Counted from the first letter of the stretch, positions 50,645 through 59,958 are shown. The stretch is DNA of 64,000 bases from Chloroflexota bacterium (GCA_014360755.1 JACIWX010000003.1:215678-279677), one strand, 5' to 3'. The notes: generated by a model not told the origin, from the sequence alone. Program-made: numbers and translations.

Positions 50645-51625
50645 ATGTTAGGTGAGAATGAATGTATGACTTTTGAAGAGGCGCTATTGCGCCTTGCTGA
50701 TGAGCGGGCATCGCTTTCGAGCTCTGTGCTCTATGCCCTTTCCGCTCCGAACTCGAATGAAGTACAACTGTTTCGTCGTCAGTGGCCTACCCTTTCTCTG
50801 GAGCGACGACGGAAGATTATCTCCTTGCTAGCAGAAAGTGCAGAAGCCAACTTTGAACTAGACTTTAACGCGCTCTTTCGCGTTACGATGACCGATGAAG
50901 ATGAGGAAATACGCGCGGTATCTATCGAGGGGTTATGGGAAGATGATGAGATAACGTTGATAGCCCCTCTGGTCCATGCTTTGCAACATGACCCATCGGT
51001 ACCCGTTCGTGCCGCTGCTGCCAGTTCCTTGGGGCGTTTTGTATTGATGGCAGAACTAGAGGAATTAGATGAGCGCTACGCGCGCTTGATGCGCACTGCT
51101 CTTTTGGAAGCGATCCGCAATGAACGTGAACATGTTGAAGTGCGCCGTCGCGCTGTAGAATCCATTGCCTACTTGGGAGAGGATTTTGTGCGGGAGATTA
51201 TTTCCGCTGCTTACCAGGAGGCGGATGAGTTGATGCGGATTAGCGCAGTATTCGCTATGGGGCGCAGTGCAGATACCATCTGGGCAAAGATCGTGCAGTC
51301 AGAGCTTTCCAACGCCAACCCCGCGATGCGTTATGAAGCTGCACGTGCTTGTGGAGAGTTGGAAGTGAAAGAGGCAGTACCTGCTTTGATACAACTTGCT
51401 GCGGACCCCGACCGTGAGGTGCAGTTTGCCGCCATTGCGGCACTGGGGCAAATTGGCGGGCCAAGAGCGCGTCGATTCTTGGTACGTTGTTGTCGCAGCA
51501 AGGATGGGGTTTTACGTCTGGCGGCAGAGGATGCTTTGGCTGAACTAGAGCTAGGGCAGCAACCCCTTGACCTGTTCGTCTACGATATAGATCAGGATGA
51601 AGACATAGAGCCAGAAGAGTATTAG
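50645..51625 (+). CDS. HEAT-repeat protein
   Basis: About 326 aa. Repeated helical pairs such as IAPLVHALQHDPSVPVRAAA and AVPALIQLAADPDREVQFAA mark HEAT or PBS-lyase-like repeats. No signal peptide; acidic C-terminus (DIDQDEDIEPEEY). A protein-protein scaffold. ATG 50645 has GAGGAG upstream; the start is slightly uncertain. Confidence 0.8.
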   Translation: MLGENECMTFEEALLRLADERASLSSSVLYALSAPNSNEVQLFRRQWPTLSLERRRKIISLLAESAEANFELDFNALFRVTMTDEDEEIRAVSIEGLWEDDEITLIAPLVHALQHDPSVPVRAAAASSLGRFVLMAELEELDERYARLMRTALLEAIRNEREHVEVRRRAVESIAYLGEDFVREIISAAYQEADELMRISAVFAMGRSADTIWAKIVQSELSNANPAMRYEAARACGELEVKEAVPALIQLAADPDREVQFAAIAALGQIGGPRARRFLVRCCRSKDGVLRLAAEDALAELELGQQPLDLFVYDIDQDEDIEPEEY

Positions 51626-51688
51626 CCAATCTTGATGGGGAGTGGCTCAGGCTGCCAAAGGCTTTCACTTTTATCCCTAGGAGGGGCA

Positions 51689-52042
51689 ATGAAATTACAA
51701 TTGAAACGGATCGTGCGCACCGTACACTCGGAAGAATATGCGTTGTTTGACCTGGAGCAGCTGGATGAGGAAGGCTTGCCGGCTAGCCTGGGCAAACTGG
51801 ACTTGCATTACACGGCCGATGGAACCTATGGCACATTGCTGCTTTGGCGTGCTCCTTTTGCCCATTATTCCGATGAGGAACTGCGTCTGTTTGTACAGGA
51901 AGTGATGGATGAATTCAGCACGCCTATGGGCGTACCGGGAGATTTCCTGGTGGAATGTGTGCTGGCTGATGAGCAGGATTATAAGGTGTATAGCAATATG
52001 GTGGAGGCAAGAGAAGAGGAGGGTTCTTCCGAGCAGCCTTGA
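51689..52042 (+). CDS. Conserved small protein of unknown function
   Basis: 117 aa. It begins MKLQLKRIVRTVHSEEYALF and is acidic overall, with no cysteines clustered and no membrane segment. AGGAGG lies just before ATG 51689. The family was not recognised; it follows the HEAT gene on the same strand and precedes the riboswitch leader of the Moco operon. Confidence 0.6.
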   Translation: MKLQLKRIVRTVHSEEYALFDLEQLDEEGLPASLGKLDLHYTADGTYGTLLLWRAPFAHYSDEELRLFVQEVMDEFSTPMGVPGDFLVECVLADEQDYKVYSNMVEAREEEGSSEQP

Positions 52043-52067
52043 GCCTTTGCGCTGCAGGAATACGCAT

Positions 52068-52095
52068 TTGACTTTTGGCCGAAGAGGGCTAGAAT
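52068..52095 (+). promoter_or_regulatory. Promoter of the Moco/tungstate operon
   Basis: TTGACT (52068-52073), 16-bp spacer, TAGAAT (52090-52095), with a predicted start near 52102 that includes the whole riboswitch. Confidence 0.65.
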
Positions 52096-52119
52096 AGCGT
52101 CAAAATCGATCATTTTTCT

Positions 52120-52234
52120 CCGACCCAATAAGCCTGGTGGCAAAAGAAGCTATGGATATTGGGCGATAGGGTGTAGCTGGAAACGGCTGCGCCTCCCGTG
52201 CTTGGAAAGGAGAATGGTAACGGGTCTCAGTCGG
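52120..52234 (+). ncRNA. Probable Moco/Tuco riboswitch aptamer
   Basis: It leads the moa-tup operon. Visible helices: P1 CCGAC (52120-52124) with GTCGG (52230-52234); hairpin CCCAATA (52124-52130) with TATTGGG (52157-52163); a GNRA hairpin GTAGCTG-GAAA-CGGCTGC (52172-52189); and CCCGT (52195-52199) with ACGGG (52220-52224) enclosing GCTTGGAAAGGAG. The GNRA loop, junction and place before moaA match the molybdenum-cofactor RNA motif. Exact sub-type (Moco or tungsten cofactor) is not decidable by eye. Confidence 0.75.
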
Positions 52235-52268
52235 CGCCTACCGCTTTCCAGGTGGGCGCCGATTTTTT
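52231..52268 (+). terminator. Riboswitch expression-platform terminator
   Basis: TCGGCGCC-T-ACC (52231 on) pairs with GGT-G-GGCGCCGA (to 52262), followed by TTTTTT (52263-52268). Its left arm shares 52231-52234 with P1 of the aptamer, so aptamer closing and termination are mutually exclusive. Confidence 0.8.
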
Positions 52269-52319
52269 CAGCGGTTACCCAAACATAGCATTGTCTCAAA
52301 CAGGAAGGCGGCACTACGG

Positions 52320-53318
52320 ATGGCCCATTTCGATGCATATAGCCGTTTAATCAACTATTTGCGCATCGCTGTGACGGATCGCTGTAACTTGCGCTGCATC
52401 TATTGCATGCCGCCAGAGGGCGTTCCCTGGCGTCCGCATGAAGCAATCCTGCGTTACGAAGAAATCGTAACTGTCGTGCGTGCTGCTGCTGAGTTAGGTA
52501 TCAGCAGGGTGCGTTTAACCGGTGGAGAACCTCTGGTGCGGTTGGGGATTGTAGATTTGGTACGCTTACTGTCGCGTATCCCCGGCATTGAGGATTTAGC
52601 AATGACCACGAATGGCATCCTCTTGTCACGTTACGCACAGGCGCTAGCGGAAGCGGGTCTACAGCGGGTCAATGTCAGTCTGGATACCCTGCGTGCGGAC
52701 CGTTTCCAACGAATCACATGCTGGGGACAGATCGCCGATGTCCTCGCCGGGATTGAAGCTGCTCATCGTGCTGGACTGGAGCCAGTCAAGATTAACACGG
52801 TGGTAATCCGAGGAATGAACGATGATGAAGTGGTTGATTTGGCACGCCAGACCATCGAAGCGGAGTGGAATGTGCGTTTTATTGAGTGGATGCCAGTTGG
52901 GAATGCGCAAGGGGTGGTGGACGGTGGGTGGCAGGAGAGAGTGGTCACTGCAAAGGAAATGCGGGAGAGAATCGAAGCAGCGCTGGGAGCCTTGGAGCCA
53001 GCGAAGCTGGGCATCGGAGGAGGTCCCGCACGCTATTATCGGCTGGCTGGAGGGAAGGGCACGATTGGCTTCATTACCCCGCTCAGCGAGCATTTTTGCT
53101 ATCATTGCAACCGCCTGCGCCTCACTGCGGATGGCCAATTGCGCCCTTGCTTGCTTTCTGACAGGGAAATTGATTTGCGCACCCCCTTGCGCCAAGGGGC
53201 TGATGTCGCCCACATCAAGACATTGATCCTTCAGGGCATCGAGAGCAAGCCTTTGCGGCATCACTTGAGCGAATGCGAGTTACCGGAAAACCGTACGATG
53301 TCCCAAATTGGTGGATGA
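52320..53318 (+). CDS. moaA: GTP 3',8-cyclase MoaA
   Basis: 332 aa. Radical SAM enzyme, first step of molybdopterin synthesis. N-terminal cluster motif DRCNLRCIYCMPPEG; second cluster FCYHCNRLRLTADGQLRPC near the C-terminus; the C-terminal Gly-Gly (SQIGG) is present as required. AGGAAGG lies upstream of the ATG. First gene of the operon, after the riboswitch terminator. Confidence 0.96.
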   Translation: MAHFDAYSRLINYLRIAVTDRCNLRCIYCMPPEGVPWRPHEAILRYEEIVTVVRAAAELGISRVRLTGGEPLVRLGIVDLVRLLSRIPGIEDLAMTTNGILLSRYAQALAEAGLQRVNVSLDTLRADRFQRITCWGQIADVLAGIEAAHRAGLEPVKINTVVIRGMNDDEVVDLARQTIEAEWNVRFIEWMPVGNAQGVVDGGWQERVVTAKEMRERIEAALGALEPAKLGIGGGPARYYRLAGGKGTIGFITPLSEHFCYHCNRLRLTADGQLRPCLLSDREIDLRTPLRQGADVAHIKTLILQGIESKPLRHHLSECELPENRTMSQIGG

Positions 53319-53358
53319 ATGCAGTGTGTTTGATTCTGTCTCATAAGCGGAGGGTGCG

Positions 53359-53841
53359 GTGGAACTGACACATGTAGACGAAGAGGGACGCTTGCAGATG
53401 GTGGATGTGGGCACCAAGCCAGATACAGAGCGGGTAGCCGTTGCGCGTGGAGAAATTGCCATGCGCCCGGAGACGTTGCGCCTCATTGTAGAAAAAGGCG
53501 TGCCAAAGGGCGATGTGCTGGCCGTGGCACAGGTAGCAGGGATTATGGCTGCCAAACGGGTGCCAGAGTTGATCCCGCTTTGCCATCCGCTGCTGATAAG
53601 CAAAATAGACGTAGAGTTTCGCATTGATGAGGCAGCATCGCGCATCGAGATCACAGCGACAGTGCGCAGCACGGGGAAGACAGGGGTGGAAATGGAAGCC
53701 CTCACTGCAGTCAGCGTGGCAGCTCTGACTATTTATGATATGGCTAAGGCGGTGGAGCGGACGATGCGCATTGGCAACATCCGGCTGGTACGCAAAAGCG
53801 GGGGCAAAAGTGGTGAAATTGTGCTGGAGAAAGATGAATGA
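53359..53841 (+). CDS. moaC: Cyclic pyranopterin monophosphate synthase MoaC
   Basis: 160 aa. Second step of molybdopterin synthesis. Signature segments: [54 protein letters not shown] and MAKAVERTM. It starts at GTG 53359 after GGAGGG and overlaps moaD by 4 bp (ATGA). Confidence 0.96.
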   Translation: MELTHVDEEGRLQMVDVGTKPDTERVAVARGEIAMRPETLRLIVEKGVPKGDVLAVAQVAGIMAAKRVPELIPLCHPLLISKIDVEFRIDEAASRIEITATVRSTGKTGVEMEALTAVSVAALTIYDMAKAVERTMRIGNIRLVRKSGGKSGEIVLEKDE

Positions 53842-54083
53842 AGGTTAAAGCAAAGTTCTTTGCCGCTATGCGTGAGGCGCTAGATAGGACGGAAATGGAA
53901 ATAGAACTACCCTCTGGGGCAACGGTGCAGCAATTGGTGAACCTCATTGCAGAGCAATATCCCGTATTGCGCTCTTATCTTGACTCCACACTGGTTGCGG
54001 TGAACCGCAAGTACGCGCTTCCACAGACGGAATTACACGATGGGGATGAAGTGGCTTTCGTGCCACCGGTGGGCGGTGGATAG
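53838..54083 (+). CDS. moaD: Molybdopterin synthase small subunit MoaD
   Basis: 81 aa. Ubiquitin-like sulfur carrier. It ends with VPPVGGG, so the terminal Gly-Gly needed for adenylation and thiocarboxylation is present. [19 protein letters not shown] and [11 protein letters not shown] are typical. Confidence 0.93.
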   Translation: MKVKAKFFAAMREALDRTEMEIELPSGATVQQLVNLIAEQYPVLRSYLDSTLVAVNRKYALPQTELHDGDEVAFVPPVGGG

Positions 54084-54130
54084 GTGCAGGGGCTCCCGTC
54101 ACGATTTAGCGGCGAGGTGGAGGTGGGTCA

Positions 54131-54547
54131 TTGAAGCTGTTTGAGATCACGACGGAAAAGCTATCCGTGGATGAGGTGGTGGCGCGCTTGGCAGATCCGG
54201 CCATTGGCGCAATCAGTGTGTTCGTTGGTGTAGTACGTGGCGATACCGAGGGGCGAAAGGTACGCTATTTGGAATACGAGGCTTATCCCGAAATGGCTGA
54301 GGGGATGCTGCGTCAAATTGGTGACGAAATCCAAGCACGGTGGAAAACCATCCACAAGGTATCCATCGTGCACCGGGTAGGGCGGTTGGAAGTGGGGGAG
54401 ATCAGCGTGGTTATCGCACTTTCTGCCGCCCATCGCCCGGAACTGTTTGATGCTTTACATTATGCGATCGATCGCTTGAAGGAGATTGTTCCCATCTGGA
54501 AGAAAGAAGTTTGGACGGATGGTTCGGAGTGGAGGAGTGAAAGATGA
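54131..54547 (+). CDS. moaE: Molybdopterin synthase large subunit MoaE
   Basis: 138 aa. It transfers sulfur from MoaD to make molybdopterin. GAISVFVGVVRGDTEGRKV, YLEYEAYPEMAE, VHRVGRLEVGEISVVIALSA and IPIWKKEVWTDGSEW are conserved. The TTG start at 54131 follows GGAGGTGGG. It overlaps moeA by 4 bp. Confidence 0.95.
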   Translation: MKLFEITTEKLSVDEVVARLADPAIGAISVFVGVVRGDTEGRKVRYLEYEAYPEMAEGMLRQIGDEIQARWKTIHKVSIVHRVGRLEVGEISVVIALSAAHRPELFDALHYAIDRLKEIVPIWKKEVWTDGSEWRSER

Positions 54548-55800
54548 CCGAAGAATTGTACCCGATGTTGAGCGTCGAAGAGGCTTTGGAGCGCGTGTTA
54601 AGCTACTTTCACACGTTAGAATCTGAGCAGGTGCCCATCTTGGAATCTCTGGGGCGTGCTTTGGCTGAGGACATTTACGCAGATATAGATATCCCACCGC
54701 ATTCCAACTCAGCGATGGATGGCTACGCTGTCCTAGCGGCAGATACACAAGGAGCCAGCCCTCAAAGCCCTAAACTTCTGCGGGTGATCGCTGACTTGCC
54801 TGCTGGCTATGTTACAGACACCCCAGTTACGCCAGGAACAGCTATCCGTATTATGACTGGGGCGCCCATTCCTCCCGGGGCGGATGCCGTGGTGCCATTC
54901 GAGGACACGCAGCAGGAAGGCGAATGGGTGAAAATTATGGCGGAAGTGCCTAAGGGGAGGAACATCCGCCTAGCGGGCGAAGACGTGCGCAAAGGAACAC
55001 TGGTCCTGCGCCGCGGAACCCGGATCCGTCCGCAAGAAATTGGAATGCTGGCTACGCTGGGGCGCAAGGAAGTGCGAGTTACGCGGCGCCCACGTGTGGC
55101 GATCCTGGCAACTGGCGATGAAGTGGTGGAGATTGATGCTCCGCTTGCTCCAGGCAAAATCCGCAATGCCAACAGTTATTCTAATGCCGCGCAGGTGATT
55201 CGCTGTGGTGGGGTGCCTATCTTGTTGGGCATTGCTCGTGATGACATCACCGATCTGACACAGAAAATCCGTGAGGGGTTGGCGCAAAGGGTAGACCTTT
55301 TCCTCACCTCAGGGGGTGTCTCAGTGGGCGATTTCGACATTGTGAAAAAAGTCCTGGCAGCAGAGGGGGACATCACTTTCTGGCGAGTACGGATGAAGCC
55401 AGGGAAACCACTTGCTTTTGGGCAAATCGGCGGAGTGCCGCTGTTGGGTCTGCCTGGCAATCCAGTTTCGGTCATGATTGCCTTTGAGCTCTTCGCTCGC
55501 CCCGCCATTTTCAAGATGCTGGGTATTGAAAAGTGGGACAAGCCCGTGGTAGAGGCGACTCTGATGGACGAAGTGAAGCGAAAAGATGAACGCCGTCACT
55601 ATCTGCGCGTACGCGTGGAAAAGGCACTAACGGCGTCTGCAGGGCAGCCAGAATACTGTGCTTATCTCACTGGCGACCAGGGGTCAGGTATCCTCAGTTC
55701 AATGGTCTATGCCAATGGGGTAGCAGTTATTCCTGAGGAAATGCGTCATGTCCCTGCAGGGAGCCGCATTCAGGTTATCATGCTGGACTGGGGGGAGTAA
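54544..55800 (+). CDS. moeA: Molybdopterin molybdenumtransferase MoeA
   Basis: 418 aa. It inserts molybdate (or tungstate) into adenylylated molybdopterin. PPHSNSAMDGYAV, GTAIRIMTGAPIPPGADAVV, LATGDEVVE, NANSY, TSGGVSVGDFD and LLGLPGNPVSV are the canonical motifs, with a C-terminal domain IV. Usual length. Confidence 0.96.
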   Translation: MTEELYPMLSVEEALERVLSYFHTLESEQVPILESLGRALAEDIYADIDIPPHSNSAMDGYAVLAADTQGASPQSPKLLRVIADLPAGYVTDTPVTPGTAIRIMTGAPIPPGADAVVPFEDTQQEGEWVKIMAEVPKGRNIRLAGEDVRKGTLVLRRGTRIRPQEIGMLATLGRKEVRVTRRPRVAILATGDEVVEIDAPLAPGKIRNANSYSNAAQVIRCGGVPILLGIARDDITDLTQKIREGLAQRVDLFLTSGGVSVGDFDIVKKVLAAEGDITFWRVRMKPGKPLAFGQIGGVPLLGLPGNPVSVMIAFELFARPAIFKMLGIEKWDKPVVEATLMDEVKRKDERRHYLRVRVEKALTASAGQPEYCAYLTGDQGSGILSSMVYANGVAVIPEEMRHVPAGSRIQVIMLDWGE

Positions 55801-55829
55801 AACAGGCAGCATACAAGATGGGGGTCTAG

Positions 55830-56348
55830 ATGGTGATTTCGGTGGGAATTTTAACAATTAGCGACCGCTGTTCACGCGGAGAGACAGAGGATGTCAGTGG
55901 CCCGGTTATTTACCAATGGGCTACAGAGGAACTGAAGGCGGAGGTCAAGAAACAGGCTGTCGTGCCTGATGAGCGCGATCAGATCCGCGAGGTACTGCTT
56001 GCTTGGAGCGACAGGGAAGGGCTAGACCTCATCCTCACTACCGGGGGGACAGGTTTTGCTCCTCGCGATGTGACCCCAGAGGCAACACGTGATGTTATTG
56101 AGCGAGAAACGCCTGGTCTGGCTGAAGCAATGAGAGTAGAAGGGTTGAAAGCCACGCCTCATGCCATGCTTTCCCGGGCTATTGCTGGCATTCGTGGACG
56201 AACGCTCATTGTAAACCTGCCAGGCAGCCCCAAAGCAGTCAAGGAGGGCTTGGCAGTCATTCTGCCTGCTCTCCCTCATGGGATCGAAATTCTCAAAGGG
56301 GTCCATGGGGCAAACCAAAAGCATGAATACAAAAGAGCGGGTGAATAA
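55830..56348 (+). CDS. mogA: Molybdopterin adenylyltransferase (MogA/MoaB)
   Basis: 172 aa. It adenylates molybdopterin before metal insertion. SVGILTISDRCSRGETEDVS, LILTTGGTGFAPRDVTPEAT and VNLPGSPKAVKEGL are diagnostic. It lies 29 bp after moeA. Confidence 0.93.
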   Translation: MVISVGILTISDRCSRGETEDVSGPVIYQWATEELKAEVKKQAVVPDERDQIREVLLAWSDREGLDLILTTGGTGFAPRDVTPEATRDVIERETPGLAEAMRVEGLKATPHAMLSRAIAGIRGRTLIVNLPGSPKAVKEGLAVILPALPHGIEILKGVHGANQKHEYKRAGE

Positions 56349-56357
56349 GGGCTGGCA

Positions 56358-57065
56358 GTGATGTGGCAAAGCCTGGTTCGCGCGATTTATCTGATTCTCA
56401 CTAGAGATGCTGCACTGATGGAGATCGTGGCGCTATCCCTGAGGGTAACAGGTACGGCGCTACTGTGCAGTACCATTTTAGGCATTCCCTTAGGGGTCTT
56501 CTTGGGGCTGAAACGTTTCATTGGACGGCGGATGGTGATTGCCCTGATGTATACCGGCATGGGCTTTCCGCCCGTAGTAGTGGGCCTTTTCGTCTATATG
56601 CTGCTCTCACGCAGTGGGCCTCTAGGCAGGTTAGGTTGGCCCATCATCCCCTCATTGTTCACGCCGGCAGCGATGGTAGTAGCACAAACCATTATCGCCT
56701 TTCCGATGGTGGCTGGATTCACGATGGCGGCAGTGATGAGCGTGGATCCCGGCCTGCGACAGCAAGTGCAGGCACTGGGTGCTACGCCGTGGCAAACTGC
56801 GCTCACTATCCTCTTGGAAGCGCGGATTGGGGTCATTACCTCCATCATCGCGGGCTTTGGCAGCATTATCTCTGAGGTGGGAGCAGTTATGATGGTGGGC
56901 GGCAATATTGAGCACAGCACGCGCGTGCTCACGACGGCAATCGTGTTGGAGACAAGCAAGGGCGACTTTAGCCTAGCCATGGCGCTGGGGTTGATCTTAT
57001 TAGGGCTTGCTTTCGTCACCAATCTGGCTATGCTCCGTTTCCAAGGGAGAGCGCTCGACCGATGA
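56358..57065 (+). CDS. tupB: Tungstate ABC transporter permease TupB
   Basis: 235 aa, five to six membrane helices. The cytoplasmic EAA-like loop (QALGATPWQTALTILLEAR) contacts the ATPase. Length and helix pattern, including AGFGSIISEVGAVMMVGGNI, are typical of TupB permeases. GTG 56358 or ATG 56361. It overlaps tupC by 4 bp. Confidence 0.88.
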   Translation: MMWQSLVRAIYLILTRDAALMEIVALSLRVTGTALLCSTILGIPLGVFLGLKRFIGRRMVIALMYTGMGFPPVVVGLFVYMLLSRSGPLGRLGWPIIPSLFTPAAMVVAQTIIAFPMVAGFTMAAVMSVDPGLRQQVQALGATPWQTALTILLEARIGVITSIIAGFGSIISEVGAVMMVGGNIEHSTRVLTTAIVLETSKGDFSLAMALGLILLGLAFVTNLAMLRFQGRALDR

Positions 57066-57793
57066 GCGAGTTCATCTATCTGTTACGCAATGTAACCAAG
57101 GTATATGACGGCCGGTGCGTGCTGCGTGTGGATTACTTGGGTATCCGACAGGGGGAGATTTTCGCTGTAGTGGGGCCAAGCGGTGCGGGGAAGAGCACCC
57201 TGTTGAGGCTGCTGAATTTCCTCGAACCCCCTACCACAGGCCATATCCGTTTTCTAGATGCTGAATTCAACCCGGTTCAGCCCATGCCGCTGGAATTGCG
57301 CCGACGCGTGACCACCGTGTTCCAACGGCCTGTGCTCTTGGATCGCAGTGTATGGGCTAACGTAACTTATGGCCTTTGGCTGCGTGGGCAACGCGATTCC
57401 GATGCGCTTGTCCGAGCCGTTTTGGATCAGGTAGGCCTGGAGGCATTGGCGCATCATCGGGCGCGAACCCTTTCTGGTGGGGAAGCACAGCGTGTGGCTT
57501 TGGCGCGTGCGATGGTCTTGCAACCCGACGTATTGCTGTTAGACGAGCCAACAGCCAACTTGGATCCCTACAACGTGGGACTTATCGAGGATATTGTACG
57601 GACGCTAAACCGCGACCATGGTGTCACGGTAGTACTGGTAACGCATAACGTCTTTCAGGCGCGCCGGCTTGCCCATCGGGCGGCATTGTTGTTGGGGGGT
57701 GAACTCATTGAAGTGGCAGAGGCGGAGGTCTTTTTCCAGTCGCCGCGCGATCCCCGCACGAAAGCTTTTGTCCGCGGGGAGATGGTGTATTGA
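57062..57793 (+). CDS. tupC: Tungstate ABC transporter ATP-binding protein TupC
   Basis: 243 aa. ABC ATPase: Walker A GPSGAGKST, signature TLSGGEAQRV, Walker B VLLLDEPTANLDP, switch His in VTHNVFQARR. Its stop overlaps the TTG start of the chromate-type transporter gene by 4 bp. Confidence 0.9.
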   Translation: MSEFIYLLRNVTKVYDGRCVLRVDYLGIRQGEIFAVVGPSGAGKSTLLRLLNFLEPPTTGHIRFLDAEFNPVQPMPLELRRRVTTVFQRPVLLDRSVWANVTYGLWLRGQRDSDALVRAVLDQVGLEALAHHRARTLSGGEAQRVALARAMVLQPDVLLLDEPTANLDPYNVGLIEDIVRTLNRDHGVTVVLVTHNVFQARRLAHRAALLLGGELIEVAEAEVFFQSPRDPRTKAFVRGEMVY

Positions 57794-58989
57794 GTGCGTC
57801 TCTCCAAAATGGCGACACAGCCTCACAGGCGCAACAAATGGACAAAGATTCCAAAAACCGGCTATTAGAGGTCACTTGGCTATTTCTCAAACTGGGCACT
57901 ATCAGCTTTGGAGGGCCTGCCGCGCACATAGCCCTGATGGAGCAGGAGGCCGTGCACAAGCGCCGCTGGCTGAGCCCGGAGCATTTCCTCGATTTGCTGG
58001 CGGCCGTTAACCTTGTGCCTGGCCCCAATGCCACGGAAATGGCGATCCACATTGGTTTTGTGCGTGCCGGCTGGCTGGGGTTGATCGCAGGTGGTGGCGC
58101 ATTTATCTTGCCGGCTTCTCTGATCAGCCTGTCGATCGCTGCGCTGTATGTCCGCCTGGGCACATTGCCACAGGTAGCCAGCCTGTTCTATGGCATCAAC
58201 CCGGTGGTGATGGCGATTATCCTGGTGTCGGTCTACCGCTTGGGCTGTGTGGCAATCCATAATCGGCTTTCACTTCTGTTGGGCATCGCTTCCTTGGCAG
58301 CAGCCCTTGCTGGTGTCAATGAAGCGCTGGTGCTGTTGTCGGCTGGGGCGATCAGCCTTCTGTTATCTGCTAAACCGCAATTGCCTTGGCTGGCGCACGG
58401 AATTGTAGGCGGTAGTTTACTCCCTTTGGCGCCGCGGTTTGCGATAGGCCACATAGATGACCGCTTAGTACGCCTGGGTTTGTTCTTCCTGAAAGTTGGC
58501 TCTTTGCTTTTTGGCAGTGGAATGGTGCTGTTTGCTTTCATTCAACGCGATGTCGTAACGCGTTATGGCTGGCTGAGTCAGCAGCAACTGTTAGATGCTA
58601 TTGCTGTTGGCCAATTTACGCCAGGGCCAGTCTCTTCTACGGCTACCTTTATTGGTTACCTGGTAGCGGGGGTTCCGGGCGCCGTGGTATCCACTTTAGG
58701 TATGTTCTTTCCCTCGTTCGTGATTGTTTCTTTGACCGGGCCATTGATCCCGCAACTGCGCACTTCGCCCGTTGCCCAGGCTTTCTTGAAGGGGGTGAAT
58801 GCCGCCGTGGTGGCGCTCATCCTGTCGGTTGCCCTGGCTTTGCTCCATTCAGCCATTATCGATGTGTGGACAGCGCTCATTTTGCTTGGTGGCGTGATCG
58901 TCTTGCTACGCTTTCAACTAGACACAGTATGGCTAGTGCTCATCGGTATCGCGATTGGACTTTTTCGCTACTTGCTTCTGGGTGGTTAA
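57790..58989 (+). CDS. chrA: ChrA-type chromate/oxyanion transporter
   Basis: 399 aa, two-domain form. Each half has the family motif: FLKLGTISFGGPAAHIALM with LVPGPNATEMAI in the first, and FLKVGSLLFGSGMVLFAF with FTPGPVSSTATF in the second. ChrA proteins export chromate with protons. It sits between tupC and tupA, so a role in molybdate or tungstate movement is possible. TTG 57790 (SD GGGGAG) overlaps tupC; ATG 57838 has no site. Confidence 0.85.
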   Translation: MSASLQNGDTASQAQQMDKDSKNRLLEVTWLFLKLGTISFGGPAAHIALMEQEAVHKRRWLSPEHFLDLLAAVNLVPGPNATEMAIHIGFVRAGWLGLIAGGGAFILPASLISLSIAALYVRLGTLPQVASLFYGINPVVMAIILVSVYRLGCVAIHNRLSLLLGIASLAAALAGVNEALVLLSAGAISLLLSAKPQLPWLAHGIVGGSLLPLAPRFAIGHIDDRLVRLGLFFLKVGSLLFGSGMVLFAFIQRDVVTRYGWLSQQQLLDAIAVGQFTPGPVSSTATFIGYLVAGVPGAVVSTLGMFFPSFVIVSLTGPLIPQLRTSPVAQAFLKGVNAAVVALILSVALALLHSAIIDVWTALILLGGVIVLLRFQLDTVWLVLIGIAIGLFRYLLLGG

Positions 58990-59913
58990 ATGGAAAAACC
59001 CGCTGCCCCACGCGTGCCAACCAAATTCATTTTGAGTCTGTTGATATTGCTGTGTCTCGTCTTGCTGTTTCGCACGCGTGTGGAGACAACCCCCTCCAAC
59101 CTGACAACTGCCTCGCCCAGCTCGATGTCACCGCAGAGATTGATCCTCGCCACGACAACCAGTACCCGCGACTCGGGCCTGCTTGAGTTTATCCTGCCTG
59201 ATTTTGAACAGGAATATCGTGTCCGGGTGGACGTGATTGCGGTAGGCACCGGTCAGGCAATGAAACTAGGAGAGGACGGCAATGCCGATGTGTTGCTGGT
59301 CCATGATCCAGACAAGGAAAAAGCGTTCATGGAGGCAGGACATGGCATCCGCCGCGAAGATGTCATGTACAATGACTTTATCATCGTTGGCCCAGCCAAT
59401 GACCCGGCTGGTATCAGGGGATTGAGCAGCGCGGCGGAAGCCTTTCAGAGGATTGCGCAGGTACAGGTAACCTTTATTTCACGCGGTGATGCATCAGGTA
59501 CACATGCCAAGGAGAAGAGTATTTGGCAAGCGATTGGCATTGAGCCGAAGGGCGCTTGGTACATTTCAGCAGGACAGGGCATGGGCGCTGTGCTGACGAT
59601 GAGCGATGAGAAGCAGGCTTATACACTCAGCGACCGTGCCACCTATTTAGCCCGCAAGTTGCAAGGCCTCCACTTGGATATCCTGTTGGAAGGCGACCCC
59701 ATCTTATTCAACCCCTATGGGGTTATTGCCGTCAACCCCGACAAAGGACCGCACATCCAAGATGGCTTGGCAAATGCCTTCATTGACTGGCTGATCTCCC
59801 TGCCTGTACAGGAGAAAATTAGCCAGTTCGGTAAGGAACAATTCGGTCAATCTCTCTTTATACCGGATTCAGTTCCTTGGCGTGCTATGCATCCTACTCC
59901 TACCCCACAATGA
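58990..59913 (+). CDS. tupA: Tungstate ABC transporter substrate-binding protein TupA
   Basis: 307 aa. A hydrophobic N-terminal segment (FILSLLILLCLVLLF) exports or anchors it. The tungstate site is marked by ATTTSTRDSGLLEFI and SRGDASGTHAKE, with GAWYISAGQGMGAVL, all standard for TupA rather than ModA. It is the last gene of the operon and separated from tupBC by chrA. Confidence 0.92.
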   Translation: MEKPAAPRVPTKFILSLLILLCLVLLFRTRVETTPSNLTTASPSSMSPQRLILATTTSTRDSGLLEFILPDFEQEYRVRVDVIAVGTGQAMKLGEDGNADVLLVHDPDKEKAFMEAGHGIRREDVMYNDFIIVGPANDPAGIRGLSSAAEAFQRIAQVQVTFISRGDASGTHAKEKSIWQAIGIEPKGAWYISAGQGMGAVLTMSDEKQAYTLSDRATYLARKLQGLHLDILLEGDPILFNPYGVIAVNPDKGPHIQDGLANAFIDWLISLPVQEKISQFGKEQFGQSLFIPDSVPWRAMHPTPTPQ

Positions 59914-59921
59914 GCGAGCGA

Positions 59922-59958
59922 AGAACAAGGGGCACGGGAAATCCGCGCCCCTTGTTCT
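59922..59958 (+). terminator. Intrinsic terminator of the Moco/tungstate operon
   Basis: Perfect 12-bp stem, AGAACAAGGGGC (59922-59933) with GCCCCTTGTTCT (59947-59958), 13-nt loop. The following T-tract is weak (GTTAAA). It ends the operon 9 bp after the tupA stop. Confidence 0.65.
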
